Positions 23,431 to 32,176 of a DNA stretch of 38,871 nt are shown here, one piece after another. The stretch is from Bradyrhizobium rifense (GTDB lineage Bacteria > Pseudomonadota > Alphaproteobacteria > Rhizobiales > Xanthobacteraceae), in contig NZ_VSSS01000048.1 in the NCBI RefSeq assembly GCF_008123425.1, forward strand, positions 1-38,871, given 5' to 3'. A program made the position numbers and the translations under genes. The notes beneath the pieces are model-generated. The model saw nothing but the letters and a program-made list of their open reading frames with translations, did no database searches and was not told the origin of the DNA. How positions within the stretch are numbered: the first letter of the stretch is position 1; the number at the start of each line of letters is the position of its first letter.

Positions 23431-24315
23431 ATGCGTAGGCTTTGGTTGGTGGTGGCGGCATTGGGATCTGTGTCCGCCGCACACGCGGCCGACATGCCGG
23501 ATCTGCCCGTCCTGCGCGGCGGCTTCACCGACGGCCTGTCCAAGACGTCCCACAATTGGGATGGCGCCTATGTCGGCGTCAATGGCGGCTACACGACCAA
23601 CGCGACCGATTTCAGCCAGAGCGTCGTCGGCCTGACCAACTTCATCTTCCGCGACAGCGTGTTGCAGCAGCCGACCGCGAGCTGGTCGCTCATGAACAAG
23701 ACCAACACGCAGAGCACGAATTTCGGCGCCTTCGTAGGCCGCAACTGGCAATGGTACGATGCCATTCTCGGTCTCGAAGGCACCTACAGCTACTTCAACA
23801 ACCTCGCCACGTCGACGTCGGGCTCCAACTCGCTCATCATTACCAATCCGGCCGGTGACAATCCGCCCAGCGGCACGACCGACAATTATAACGTCACGTT
23901 GACCGGCACCGCCGCGGCGAAGGTCAAGGACATGATTTCGCTGCGCGGCCGCGTGGGCTGGGACGGAGGCGACTTCATGCCTTACGCGTTCGCTGGCGCC
24001 GCCGTTGGCCGTATGGACGTCTCCCGCACAGTGACCAGCGATGTGACGCTGACCCAGATCGTGACGACAACGGGCGCCGGTGGCGCTACGTCGACCACGA
24101 GCACGACCTATGCCGTTCCCGCGCAGTCGCAGACGCAGAGCCAGCACAGGACCAACGCCTTCGTGGTGGGCTGGACCGCCGGCCTCGGTGTCGAATACTG
24201 CATCTGGGAGGGTCTGTTCGCGCGCGTGGAATACGAATACGTGAAGTTCTCGCCCGTCATGAACACCTCGGTGACGCTGAACAATGCCCGCGTCGGCCTC
24301 GGCTACAAGTTCTGA
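23431..24315 (+). CDS. Outer-membrane beta-barrel protein
   Basis: A 294-residue protein with a signal peptide MRRLWLVVAALGSVSAAHAA, cleaved before DMPDLP. It then shows the rhizobial Omp pattern WDGAYVGVNGGYTTN, FGAFVGRNWQWYDAILGLEG, SLRGRVGWDGGDFMPYAFAG, TAGLGVEYCIWEGLFARVEY and a terminal RVGLGYKF ending in Phe, as expected for Bam-dependent insertion. A Ser/Thr/Gln-rich stretch at about 210-235 (SQTQSQHRTN region) is probably a surface loop. GGAG precedes the ATG. It is only distantly similar to the preceding OMP. The AT-rich motif TTAAGGTTAAC at 23375-23385 lies about 46 bp upstream. Confidence 0.87.
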   Translation: MRRLWLVVAALGSVSAAHAADMPDLPVLRGGFTDGLSKTSHNWDGAYVGVNGGYTTNATDFSQSVVGLTNFIFRDSVLQQPTASWSLMNKTNTQSTNFGAFVGRNWQWYDAILGLEGTYSYFNNLATSTSGSNSLIITNPAGDNPPSGTTDNYNVTLTGTAAAKVKDMISLRGRVGWDGGDFMPYAFAGAAVGRMDVSRTVTSDVTLTQIVTTTGAGGATSTTSTTYAVPAQSQTQSQHRTNAFVVGWTAGLGVEYCIWEGLFARVEYEYVKFSPVMNTSVTLNNARVGLGYKF

Positions 24316-24389
24316 CGCTGCTTCGCTGCGTCGCGGTTGACAGCCCGCTTCCGTCCTGATGCTCTGTCGCTCGACACGGGGCGGCAGCG

Positions 24390-24980
24390 ATGCAGATTTA
24401 CGGCGACAGCAATTCCGGCAATTGTCTGAAGGTGAAGTGGGTCTGCGACAAGCTCGCATTGCCCTATCGCTGGATCGAGATCGACACGCGCAAGGGCGAG
24501 ACGCGTACGCCGCAATTCCTGAAGATGAACGGCGCCGGCCAGGTGCCGACCATAGAATTCGACGACGGCCGCACGCTGGCGCAGTCCAACGCCATCATCC
24601 GCTATCTCGCCCGCGACAGCGCGCTCGTTCCGCGCGACGCCTTTGCTGTCGCCAAGATGGACGAATGGCTGTTCTGGGAGCAGTACAGCCACGAGCCCTA
24701 CATCGCGGTGTGCCGCTTCCAGCTGGTCTATCTCGGCAAGGATGTTTCCGAGCTCGATCCAGAGAAGGTCAGGCGCGGCTATGCGGCGCTCGACCGCATG
24801 GAGGCGCATCTCGCCGCTGTCAGCTTCTTCGCGGGCGATGAGGTCTCGCTCGCCGACGTCTCGCTGCTCGCCTATACCCGCCTCGCGCATGAAGGCGGTT
24901 TTGATCTCGGCCGCTATGCCGCCATTCGCCGCTGGATCGCTGAAGCCGAAGCCTATCTCGGTCTATCGGCGGCGCGCTGA
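24390..24980 (+). CDS. Glutathione S-transferase family protein
   Basis: A 196-residue GST unrelated in detail to the one at 6863-7513. The thioredoxin-like half runs MQIYGDSNSGNCLKVKWVCD, then the glutathione site MNGAGQVPTIEFDDGRTLAQ and SNAIIRYLA. The helical half contains WLFWEQYSHEPYIAVCRF and the N-capping box EVSLADVSLLAYTRLAHEGG. The SNSGNCLKVK segment carries the likely catalytic Ser or Cys. The second domain is shorter than usual, so the protein is at the small end of the family. It probably acts in detoxification or stress response; the substrate is unknown. It lies 45 bp before a GNAT gene on the same strand. Confidence 0.88.
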   Translation: MQIYGDSNSGNCLKVKWVCDKLALPYRWIEIDTRKGETRTPQFLKMNGAGQVPTIEFDDGRTLAQSNAIIRYLARDSALVPRDAFAVAKMDEWLFWEQYSHEPYIAVCRFQLVYLGKDVSELDPEKVRRGYAALDRMEAHLAAVSFFAGDEVSLADVSLLAYTRLAHEGGFDLGRYAAIRRWIAEAEAYLGLSAAR

Positions 24981-25025
24981 GTCCCTCACGCGGGGTCCGT
25001 CGCACGGAATCCTGGAGTTTCCCGT

Positions 25026-25490
25026 ATGAACGATCAGTCCGTCTCCATCCGTCCCGCGCGCCGCGAGGACGTCCCCGCGATCGTGGCGATGCTCGCCGAC
25101 GATCATCTCGGCCGCGCCCGCGAGCGCGTCGAGGATCCGCTTCCGGCCGTCTACTATCAGGCGTTCGAGCGGGTCGAGCGCGACCAAAATCTCACGCTCG
25201 TGGTTGCCGAGAGCGAGGGCAGGGTGGTCGGCTCTCTGCAGCTCGCGGTGCTCGCGGGCATCAGCTCGCAAGGCGGCATGCGCGGCCTGCTCGAGGATGT
25301 TCGTGTTGCTGCTGATTGTCGCAGCCGCGGCATCGGCGAGCAATTGGTGCAATGGGCGATCACCGAAGCGAAAACGCGCGGCTGCAATCTGGTCGAATTG
25401 CTGACGCATGCGAGCCGAGTCGACGCGCAGCGCTTCTACAAGCGTCTCGGATTTTCAGCGAGTCACATGGGCATGACTGTCCGCTTTTGA
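25026..25490 (+). CDS. GNAT family N-acetyltransferase
   Basis: A 154-residue single-domain acetyltransferase. It opens VSIRPARREDVPAIVAMLAD, has the LTLVVAESEGRVVGSLQLAV strand, the acetyl-CoA loop VRVAADCRSRGIGEQLVQWA (RSRGIG) and ends with CNLVELLTHASRVDAQRFYK and RLGFSASHMGM, which are GNAT motifs A and B in order. GGAG at 25013-25016 precedes the ATG. It probably acts on a small amine or protein N-terminus; the acceptor is unknown. It is spaced for co-transcription with the upstream GST. Confidence 0.9.
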   Translation: MNDQSVSIRPARREDVPAIVAMLADDHLGRARERVEDPLPAVYYQAFERVERDQNLTLVVAESEGRVVGSLQLAVLAGISSQGGMRGLLEDVRVAADCRSRGIGEQLVQWAITEAKTRGCNLVELLTHASRVDAQRFYKRLGFSASHMGMTVRF

Positions 25491-25648
25491 GGCAGCACGT
25501 CGCAGCCGTTGCGCAAGCTGCAAAATTGGATCGCGCATTCGTTCATCTTAAGGGCTGATAAACTACCTGGCCGTCGTTCACGTTGTTCCGGGAACGAAGA
25601 GTGCTACGGGAGCGTCAGGCACCGGGCTCAGTCGGTTCGGGGATTTCA

Positions 25649-25855
25649 ATGACAAGCTATTCCATGATCAAGGTCGGCAACGATTACGTTGTGCAGGCCA
25701 ACGACAAATGCATTTTGAAAGTCGGCAGCCGCCGTCGCGCCGCGCAATTGATCAGCGAGGCCACGCACTTGCTGAACGCGCTCGCCCCGGTAGCATCCCC
25801 CGATCTCGTCCCGGAGGAGCCATCACTCCAGCGTGAGACGCCGGAACTTCCTTGA
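25649..25855 (+). CDS. Small protein of unknown function upstream of serC
   Basis: A 68-residue soluble protein: MTSYSMIKVGNDYVVQANDK, then CILKVGSRRRAAQLISEATH, then a Pro/Glu-rich tail. The first 45 residues suggest a short beta hairpin followed by a helix, as in small regulatory or adaptor domains. The ATG at 25649 follows a CGGGGATTT stretch; in-frame codons upstream look non-coding. It ends only a few bases before the serC leader hairpins, so the serC promoter may lie within its 3' part. I know of similar short Bradyrhizobium proteins but no function. Confidence 0.65.
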   Translation: MTSYSMIKVGNDYVVQANDKCILKVGSRRRAAQLISEATHLLNALAPVASPDLVPEEPSLQRETPELP

Positions 25856-25865
25856 CGACTCTTCC

Positions 25866-25925
25866 TGTTTCCCGTATCAGCCGCGGCGGGACACCTCCCC
25901 CCAACGGGAGGCTTACTATCTGGAA
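25866..25925 (+). promoter_or_regulatory. serC leader RNA motif (two-hairpin 5' UTR element)
   Basis: Two adjacent hairpins end about 22 nt before the serC ATG. The first is tcccg (25871-25875) with cggga (25888-25892), whose loop contains gccgcggc. The second is cctccc (25895-25900) with gggagg (25907-25912), loop cccaac. The linking gacacctcccccc stretch and the position fit the serC RNA motif described in alphaproteobacteria upstream of serC-serA, as I recall it from comparative genomics. It is presumed to control serine biosynthesis in cis; the ligand or mechanism is not established. Confidence 0.65.
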
Positions 25926-25934
25926 GGGTAGATC

Positions 25935-27107
25935 ATGACTGTAGCGAAGCCCGCTTCGCGGCCGAACGTGCCGCATTTCTCCTCCGGCCCCTGCGCCAAG
26001 CGCCCCGGCTGGAACGCCCAAAATCTCAAGGACGCAGCGCTCGGCCGTTCGCATCGCGCGAAGGTCGGCAAGACCAAGCTCAAGCTCGCGATCGATCTGA
26101 CGCGCGAAGTGCTTGAAGTGCCGGCCGATTATCGCATTGGCATCGTGCCGGCGTCCGATACCGGCGCGGTCGAGATGGCGCTGTGGTCGTTGCTCGGTGC
26201 ACGGCCCGTCACCACGATTGCCTGGGAATCCTTCGGCGAGGGCTGGGTCAGCGACATCGTCAAGGAATTGAAGCTCAAGGACGTCACCAAGCTCAACGCG
26301 GCTTACGGTGAAATTCCCGACCTTTCGAAGGTCGATCCCAAGAGCGACGTCGTCTTCACCTGGAACGGCACCACCTCCGGCGTCCGCGTCCCGAACGCCG
26401 ACTGGATCAGCGCGACCCGCGAAGGCCTGACCATCTGCGACGCGACGTCTGCCGCGTTCGCGCAGCCGCTCGACTGGGCCAAGCTCGATGTCGTCACCTT
26501 CTCCTGGCAGAAGGCGCTCGGCGGCGAAGCCGCGCACGGCATGCTGATCCTGTCGCCGCGTGCGGTGGAACGGCTCGAGACCTACAAGCCGGCCTGGCCG
26601 CTGCCGAAGATCTTCCGCATGACCAAGGGCGGCAAGATCAACGAAGGCATCTTCGTCGGCGAGACCATCAACACGCCGTCGATGCTCTGCGTCGAGGACT
26701 ATCTCGACGCGCTGAACTGGGCCAAGTCGATCGGCGGCCTCAAGGCGCTGATCGCCCGCGCCGACGCCAACACCAAGGTGCTGGCCGACTGGAAGGCGAA
26801 GACGCCCTGGATCGACTTCCTGGCCAAGGACGCCGCGATCCGCTCCAACACCTCGGTGTGCCTGAAGTTCACCGATCCCGCGCTCACCTCGCTCTCCGAG
26901 GACGCGCAGGCCGAATTCTCGAAGAAGCTGGTCGCGCTGGTCGAGAAGGAAGGCGCCGGCTACGACTTCGCGTACTACCGCGATGCGCCGGCGGGCCTGC
27001 GCATCTGGTGCGGCGCCACCGTCGAGGCCAAGGACGTCGAGCTGCTGACGCAGTGGATCGACTGGGCTTTCGTCGAGACCAAGGCGCAGCTCGCCAAGGC
27101 AGCGTAA
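25935..27107 (+). CDS. serC: Phosphoserine aminotransferase
   Basis: A 390-residue PLP enzyme making phosphoserine from 3-phosphohydroxypyruvate with glutamate, the second step of serine synthesis. It belongs to the alphaproteobacterial/methanogen-type SerC. Visible blocks are FSSGPCAKRPGWN at the N-terminus, GIVPASDTGAVEMALWSLLG, FTWNGTTSGVRVPNADWI, CDATSAAFAQPLDW, the PLP-lysine segment VVTFSWQKALGGEAAHGMLI and NTPSMLCVEDYLDALNWA. GGAAGGG at 25923-25929 sets the ATG at 25935. It is preceded by the serC leader motif and followed, after about 210 bp of repeat DNA, by serA in the same direction. Confidence 0.95.
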   Translation: MTVAKPASRPNVPHFSSGPCAKRPGWNAQNLKDAALGRSHRAKVGKTKLKLAIDLTREVLEVPADYRIGIVPASDTGAVEMALWSLLGARPVTTIAWESFGEGWVSDIVKELKLKDVTKLNAAYGEIPDLSKVDPKSDVVFTWNGTTSGVRVPNADWISATREGLTICDATSAAFAQPLDWAKLDVVTFSWQKALGGEAAHGMLILSPRAVERLETYKPAWPLPKIFRMTKGGKINEGIFVGETINTPSMLCVEDYLDALNWAKSIGGLKALIARADANTKVLADWKAKTPWIDFLAKDAAIRSNTSVCLKFTDPALTSLSEDAQAEFSKKLVALVEKEGAGYDFAYYRDAPAGLRIWCGATVEAKDVELLTQWIDWAFVETKAQLAKAA

Positions 27108-27120
27108 GTTTTCTTCTTCG

Positions 27121-27245
27121 CCTCTCCCCGTTCTTACGGGGAGAGGCCGGATCGCGCAGCGATCCGGGTGAGGGGCTCTCTCCGCGAGCACTTCGCCTGT
27201 GGCTGCCCCTCACCCCGACCCTCTCCCCGTAAGAACGGGGCGAGG
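27121..27245. repeat. Composite inverted repeat between serC and serA
   Basis: A hairpin unit, cctctccccg (27121-27130) with cggggagagg (27137-27146), is repeated in inverted orientation at 27220-27245 with one difference. Between them lies ccggatcgc with gcgatccgg. The whole block could fold into a long structure. It is a typical Bradyrhizobium intergenic repeat and could affect read-through from serC to serA. Confidence 0.8.
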
Positions 27246-27318
27246 GAGAAGTGCACCGAGAGATTCACCCAATCCGGTCTAAGGCCCTTCCATCAGCGAA
27301 GGCAGAGGACACATTCCC

Positions 27319-28908
27319 ATGACCAAACCCAAAGTTCTCATTTCCGACGCGCTCTCGCCCGCTGCCGTGCAGATCTTCAAAGACCGCGGCGTCGAGGTCG
27401 ACTTCCAGCCCAACCTCGGCAAGGACAAGGACAAGCTCGCCGAGATCATCGGCAATTACGACGGCCTCGCGATCCGCTCCGCGACGAAAGCGACCGCCAA
27501 GATCCTGGAGAAGGCCACCAACCTCAAGGTGATCGGCCGCGCCGGCATCGGCGTCGACAATGTCGAGATTCCGGCGGCGACCGCCAAGGGCATCATCGTG
27601 ATGAACACGCCGTTCGGCAATTCGATCACGACCGCCGAGCACGCCATCACCCTGATGCTGGCGCTGGCGCGCGAGATCCCGCAGGCCGACGCTTCGACCC
27701 AGGCCGGCAAGTGGGAGAAGAACCGCTTCATGGGCGTCGAGATCACCGGCAAGGTGCTTGGCGTGGTCGGCTGCGGCAATATCGGCTCGATCGTCGCCGA
27801 CCGCGCGCTCGGCCTGCGCATGAAGGTCGTCGCCTTCGACCCGTTCCTGTCGCCGGAGCGCGCCAAGGACATCGGCGTCGAGAAGGTCGAGCTCGATGAC
27901 CTCCTGAAGCGCGCCGACTTCATCACGCTGCACACGCCGCTGACCGAGAAGACCAGGAACATCATCGACGCCGCGGCGATCGCCAAGATGAAGAAGGGCG
28001 TGCGCCTGATCAACTGCGCCCGCGGCGGTCTCGTCGACGAGCAGGCCGTGGTCGATGCGCTCAATTCCAAGCACATTGCCGGCGCCGCCTTCGACGTGTT
28101 CGTCGAGGAGCCCGCGAATACCAACGTGCTGTTCGGCCATCCCAACGTGATCTGCACGCCGCATCTCGGCGCCTCCACCACGGAAGCGCAGGAGAACGTC
28201 GCGCTGCAGGTCGCCGAGCAGATGTCGGATTACCTGCTCACCGGCGCGATCTCGAACGCGGTGAACTTCCCCTCGATCACCGCGGAAGAAGCGCCGAAGC
28301 TGAAGCCGTTCATCGCGCTGGCCGAGAAGCTCGGCTCGTTCGCCGGTCAGCTCACCGAGAGCGGCATCCTCAAGGTCGAGATCACCTATGAGGGCCACGT
28401 CGCCGAGATGAAGATCAAGGCGATCACCTCGGCCGTGCTGTCGGGCCTGCTGCGGCCGATGCTGGGCGAGGTCAACGTGGTGTCTGCGCCCGTCGTCGCC
28501 AAGGAGCGCGGCATGGTGGTGGACGAGATCGTCCGCGCCGCCCAGAGCGACTATGAGAGCCTGATCACCGTCACGGTCGCGACCGAACGCCAGGAGCGAT
28601 CGGTCTCCGGCACCGTCTATCACGACGGCAAGCCCCGCCTCGTCGACATCAAGGGCATCCGCGTCGACGCCGAGTTCGGCAAGTCGATGATCTACGTGAC
28701 CAACGAGGACAAGCCGGGCTTCATCGGCAAGTTCGCGGGGCTGCTCGGCGACGCCAAGATCAACATCGCGACCTTCCATCTCGGCCGCGTCTCGCAGGGC
28801 GGCGATGCGATTGCGCTGGTCGAGGTCGACGGCGCCGTGCCGGCCGATCTGCTCGCCAAGGTGCAGGCGCTGCCGCAGGTCAAGCAGGTCAAGGCGCTGA
28901 CGTTCTGA
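27319..28908 (+). CDS. serA: D-3-phosphoglycerate dehydrogenase
   Basis: A 529-residue NAD-dependent enzyme for the first step of serine synthesis. Order: split substrate-binding domain (LISDALSPAAVQIFKDRGVE), a Rossmann domain with GVVGCGNIGSIVADRALGL, catalytic Arg in CARGGLVDEQAV, Glu in FVEEPANTN, His in TPHLGASTTEAQ, an intervening ASB-type domain (about 320-450, HDGKPRLVDIKGIRVDAEFG) and a C-terminal ACT domain (MIYVTNEDKPGFIGKFAGLL, NIATFHLGRV) that usually binds serine for feedback control. It is a full-length type I enzyme. AGAGGA precedes the ATG at 27319. A strong terminator follows, so serC-serA forms a unit. Confidence 0.96.
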   Translation: MTKPKVLISDALSPAAVQIFKDRGVEVDFQPNLGKDKDKLAEIIGNYDGLAIRSATKATAKILEKATNLKVIGRAGIGVDNVEIPAATAKGIIVMNTPFGNSITTAEHAITLMLALAREIPQADASTQAGKWEKNRFMGVEITGKVLGVVGCGNIGSIVADRALGLRMKVVAFDPFLSPERAKDIGVEKVELDDLLKRADFITLHTPLTEKTRNIIDAAAIAKMKKGVRLINCARGGLVDEQAVVDALNSKHIAGAAFDVFVEEPANTNVLFGHPNVICTPHLGASTTEAQENVALQVAEQMSDYLLTGAISNAVNFPSITAEEAPKLKPFIALAEKLGSFAGQLTESGILKVEITYEGHVAEMKIKAITSAVLSGLLRPMLGEVNVVSAPVVAKERGMVVDEIVRAAQSDYESLITVTVATERQERSVSGTVYHDGKPRLVDIKGIRVDAEFGKSMIYVTNEDKPGFIGKFAGLLGDAKINIATFHLGRVSQGGDAIALVEVDGAVPADLLAKVQALPQVKQVKALTF

Positions 28909-28971
28909 GGCGTCCGCGGGGCGCGCGCGCCCCACCGAATGACGGCCATCATATATTCCGACGTGCGGAAC

Positions 28972-29003
28972 AACGCCGCCCTTCTCGCAAGGGCGGCGTT
29001 TTT
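28972..29003 (+). terminator. Rho-independent terminator of serA
   Basis: aacgccgccctt (28972-28983) pairs perfectly with aagggcggcgtt (28989-29000), loop ctcgc, followed by a five-T run. Confidence 0.93.
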
Positions 29004-29118
29004 GTTGATGCAGCGCGGCGCTTTATTTCTCCCAAGGCTGCCGAACTTTGTGTACCAATGGCGGCCGAGAACGCCTTGAACTAACGCCTCCGTACCAATG
29101 TTCGAAAGGGAGAAAACA

Positions 29119-30291
29119 ATGCGTGAAGCCGTCATCGTTTCCTACGCGCGCACGGGCCTTGCAAAATCCGGCCGCGGCGGGTTCAACATCACGCCGCCGA
29201 TGTCGCTCGCGGCCCACGCCATCCATCACGCGGTCGACCGCGCCGGAGTCGACAAGGATTATGTCGAGGATTGCTATCTCGGCAATTGCGCCCATGGCGC
29301 GCCGAATATCGGCCGTCAGGCCGCGCTGCTCGCAGGCATGCCGAAGTCGACCGGCGGCGTGTCGGTGAACCGCTTCTGCTCGTCGGGTCTGCAGACGATC
29401 GCGATGGCCGCCAACTCAATCCGCTCGGACGGAGCCGACTGCATCGTCGCCGGCGGCGTCGAGAGCATCTCGATTCCGGGCGGCGGTTCGCCGAAGGAAT
29501 GGGTCGATCCGGAATTGATCAAGACCGCGCCTGATATCTTCATGGCGATGATCGACACCGCCGACATCGTCGCCGAGCGCTACAAGCTCAGCCGCGAATA
29601 TCAGGACGAGTATTCGCTGGAATCGCAGCGCCGCATGGCCGCGGCCCAGCAGGCCAACAAGTTCAAGGACGAAATCGTCCCGATGAAGACCAAGATGAAG
29701 GTGGTCGACAAGGCGACCAAGGCCGAGAGCATCGTCGACTACGTCGTCGATCGTGACGAGTGCAATCGTCCCGAGACCACGCTCGAAGGCCTCGCCAAGC
29801 TTGAACCGGTGAAGGGCCCGGGCAAGTTCGTCACCGCCGGCAATGCCAGCCAGCTCTCCGACGGCGCTGCCGCCGTGGTGCTGATGGAAGCCAAGGACGC
29901 CGAGAAGCGCGGCCTCAAGCCGCTCGGCCGTTTCGTCGCCTGGGCAGCCGCAGGCTGCGAGCCCGACGAGATGGGCATCGGGCCGATCTTTGCCGTGCCG
30001 AAACTGTTGAAGCGTCACGGCCTGAAGATCGACGACATCGATCTCTGGGAGCTCAACGAAGCCTTCGCCAGCCAGTGCCTCTATTCGCGCGACAAGCTCG
30101 GCATCGATCCCGACAAGTACAACGTCAACGGCGGCTCGATCGCGATCGGCCATCCCTTCGGCATGACCGGCGCCCGTCTCACCGGCCATCTGCTGCAGGA
30201 AGGCGCCCGCCGCAAGGCCAAGTGGGGCGTCGTGACCATGTGCATCGGCGGCGGCCAGGGCGGCGCCGGCCTGTTCGAGATCTACAGCTGA
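29119..30291 (+). CDS. Thiolase (acetyl-CoA acyltransferase)
   Basis: A 390-residue thiolase. Active-site elements are the acyl-carrying Cys in VSVNRFCSSGLQTIAMAAN, the His of NEAFASQ, the NGGSIAIGHPFGMTGARLTG block and the second Cys in TMCIGGGQGGAGLFEIYS. The opening MREAVIVSYARTGLAKSGRG is characteristic of fatty-acid type thiolases. It probably cleaves 3-ketoacyl-CoA in beta-oxidation, though biosynthetic condensation is possible. GGGAG at 29108-29112 supports ATG 29119. No fadB/hydratase gene is adjacent in this window. Strong terminators flank it on both sides, so it is transcribed on its own. Confidence 0.92.
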   Translation: MREAVIVSYARTGLAKSGRGGFNITPPMSLAAHAIHHAVDRAGVDKDYVEDCYLGNCAHGAPNIGRQAALLAGMPKSTGGVSVNRFCSSGLQTIAMAANSIRSDGADCIVAGGVESISIPGGGSPKEWVDPELIKTAPDIFMAMIDTADIVAERYKLSREYQDEYSLESQRRMAAAQQANKFKDEIVPMKTKMKVVDKATKAESIVDYVVDRDECNRPETTLEGLAKLEPVKGPGKFVTAGNASQLSDGAAAVVLMEAKDAEKRGLKPLGRFVAWAAAGCEPDEMGIGPIFAVPKLLKRHGLKIDDIDLWELNEAFASQCLYSRDKLGIDPDKYNVNGGSIAIGHPFGMTGARLTGHLLQEGARRKAKWGVVTMCIGGGQGGAGLFEIYS

Positions 30292-30310
30292 TCTGAACGC
30301 CTGACATGTG

Positions 30311-30342
30311 AAAGGCACGGCGCGCAAACGCCGTGCCTTTTT
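30311..30342 (+). terminator. Rho-independent terminator of the thiolase gene
   Basis: aaaggcacggcg (30311-30322) pairs perfectly with cgccgtgccttt (30329-30340), loop cgcaaa, with a T-run extending to 30342. Confidence 0.92.
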
Positions 30343-30392
30343 CGTTGCGCATCCCGGCCTGCGAAACTATATAGACCCCGTCGGAAAAGGCA

Positions 30393-30416
30393 GATTTGGT
30401 CTGGTAAGCCCAAATC
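30393..30416. promoter_or_regulatory. Palindrome upstream of the FAD monooxygenase
   Basis: gatttgg (30393-30399) and ccaaatc (30410-30416) are perfect inverted arms with a 10-base centre, 150 bp before the monooxygenase start. The symmetry fits a dimeric regulator's operator, but there is no regulator gene beside it and no other support. Confidence 0.3.
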
Positions 30417-30565
30417 CTTTCGGTAACGAAAGCTCTGGTCTTTGGCCTTGTGCACGAGATCCCCGCGACGAACATCGGGCGCCACGCAGGCGCTCAATCG
30501 TTCGTCCGTGTGATTCTCGCATCTCAGGGAACGCTCCGGTCGAACATCGACCACAGGAGCGTCTC

Positions 30566-32176
30566 ATGCAAACTCAATCCACACATCTCTACGACGTCGT
30601 CATCGCCGGTGCCGGCCCCGTCGGCCTGTTCCTCGCGTGCGAGCTGCGGCTCGCCGGCGTTTCGGTGCTGGTGCTGGAGCAGGCGCACAACCCGCATTCG
30701 GCGCTGAAGCAGCTGCCGTTCGGCCTGCGTGGACTCTCGATCCCCACGACCGAGACCTTTCACCGGCGCGGCTTGCTGGACGAGATTTTGAGCGCGCAGC
30801 GCGTGAAGTCAGGCGCGATCAAAAGTGCTGCGCACTGGATGCAGCAGACGCGAAAACCCGCAGGTCATTTCGCCGGCCTCCAGTTCTATCAGGACAACGT
30901 CGATGCAGCGAAATGGCCTTGGCGCCTGCCGACGCCGGCCGATGCCAGCGTCGCCGTCGACATGGACACACTCGAAACCGTCTTGGCCGCGCGCGCTATC
31001 AGGATGGGCGTCGAGATCCGGCGCGGCTTCGGCGTCAGCGCCATGATCGTTTCAGACGACGACGTAACCGTGCAGGCGGCCGGCGAGACGTTTCGCGGAC
31101 GCTGGCTTGTCGGTTGTGACGGTGGCCGCAGCACGGTGCGCAAGATTTGCGAATTTGACTTCGTCGGCACCGATCCCGAATTCACCGGCTATTCCATCGA
31201 GGTCGAGCTGGCGGATCCCGATAAGCTTTGTCCGGGCCGCAACTATACGCCCACGGGCATGTACACTTATGCGCAGCCCGGCACGATCGCGATGGTCGAT
31301 TTCGACGGCGGTGCTTTCCATCGCACCGCGCCGATCACGCGCGAGCATGTGCAGGACGTCTTGCGTCGAGTCTCATGCACCGACGTCACCATCAGTGAAC
31401 TTCGCCTTGCCGCCACCTGGACGGATCGGGCGCGTCAGGTGACGGCCTACCGCAAAGGACGCGTGCTGCTCGCGGGCGATGCCGCGCACACCCATTCGCC
31501 GCTGGGCGGGCAGGGCCTCAATCTCGGTCTTGGCGATGCCATGAATCTCGGCTGGAAGCTGGCGGCGACGATCCGCGGCCACGCACCGGCAAATCTCCTC
31601 GACACCTATTCGCACGAGCGGCATCCCGTCGGCGCGAAAATCCTCGACTGGTCGCGCGCGCAGGTCGCGATCATGCGGCCGACGCCGGGCACCCGCGCGC
31701 TCCAGGCCATCATGCGCGATCTCATCGCGACCCGCGATGGTGCGACTTATTTCGCCGAGCGTGTGCGCGGCGTTTCGCTGCGCTACGATCTTGGCGGCAG
31801 CCATCCGTTGGTCGGCCGCAGCGTTCCCGATTTCGAATGGGCTGACGGGACGACGGCCGGAGAACGCCTTCGAACGGCAAAAGGCCTATTGCTGGACTTC
31901 GATGCGCGTGCGCCGCTTCAGGCGATTGCAAACCGCTGGGGTGATCGCATCGACTATGTTGCCGGTGAGCCCGGGGATCGGCTCGGCCTGATCGCTGTGC
32001 TGGTGCGTCCCGATGGTTTTGTCGCATGGGCCAGTGACGGTGCAATCGACAACGACGAAGCGGCTCGAGCCGCGACGCGATGGTTCGGCGAACCTGCGGC
32101 GGCGCACCTCACGCCCCTGCCACCACCGGCACGAAGGTCACCTCGATCAGCGTGCCGGAATTCGCAGCGCTCTTGA
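30566..32176 (+). CDS. FAD-dependent aromatic-hydroxylase-type monooxygenase
   Basis: A 536-residue flavoprotein of the PheA/TfdB/PHBH group. It has the dinucleotide site DVVIAGAGPVGLFLACELRL, the DG motif LVGCDGGRSTVRKI contacting FAD and NADPH, and the GD motif VLLAGDAAHTHSPLGGQGLN followed by LGLGDAMNLGWKLAAT. The C-terminal third is thioredoxin-like, as in phenol hydroxylases (GLLLDFDARAPLQ; GLIAVLVRPDGFVAWAS). It probably hydroxylates an aromatic or polyketide-like compound with NAD(P)H and O2. AGGAG at 30555-30559 sets ATG 30566. The last roughly 23 residues are low-complexity Pro/Arg/Ser and lie antisense to the histidine kinase 3' end, suggesting loss of the original stop. Confidence 0.9.
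   Translation: MQTQSTHLYDVVIAGAGPVGLFLACELRLAGVSVLVLEQAHNPHSALKQLPFGLRGLSIPTTETFHRRGLLDEILSAQRVKSGAIKSAAHWMQQTRKPAGHFAGLQFYQDNVDAAKWPWRLPTPADASVAVDMDTLETVLAARAIRMGVEIRRGFGVSAMIVSDDDVTVQAAGETFRGRWLVGCDGGRSTVRKICEFDFVGTDPEFTGYSIEVELADPDKLCPGRNYTPTGMYTYAQPGTIAMVDFDGGAFHRTAPITREHVQDVLRRVSCTDVTISELRLAATWTDRARQVTAYRKGRVLLAGDAAHTHSPLGGQGLNLGLGDAMNLGWKLAATIRGHAPANLLDTYSHERHPVGAKILDWSRAQVAIMRPTPGTRALQAIMRDLIATRDGATYFAERVRGVSLRYDLGGSHPLVGRSVPDFEWADGTTAGERLRTAKGLLLDFDARAPLQAIANRWGDRIDYVAGEPGDRLGLIAVLVRPDGFVAWASDGAIDNDEAARAATRWFGEPAAAHLTPLPPPARRSPRSACRNSQRS

Noticed and set aside
27265..28935. A 556-codon minus-strand open frame across serA
   Set aside because: Exactly opposite a complete serA with all catalytic motifs; the composition is that of a reverse-complement shadow.
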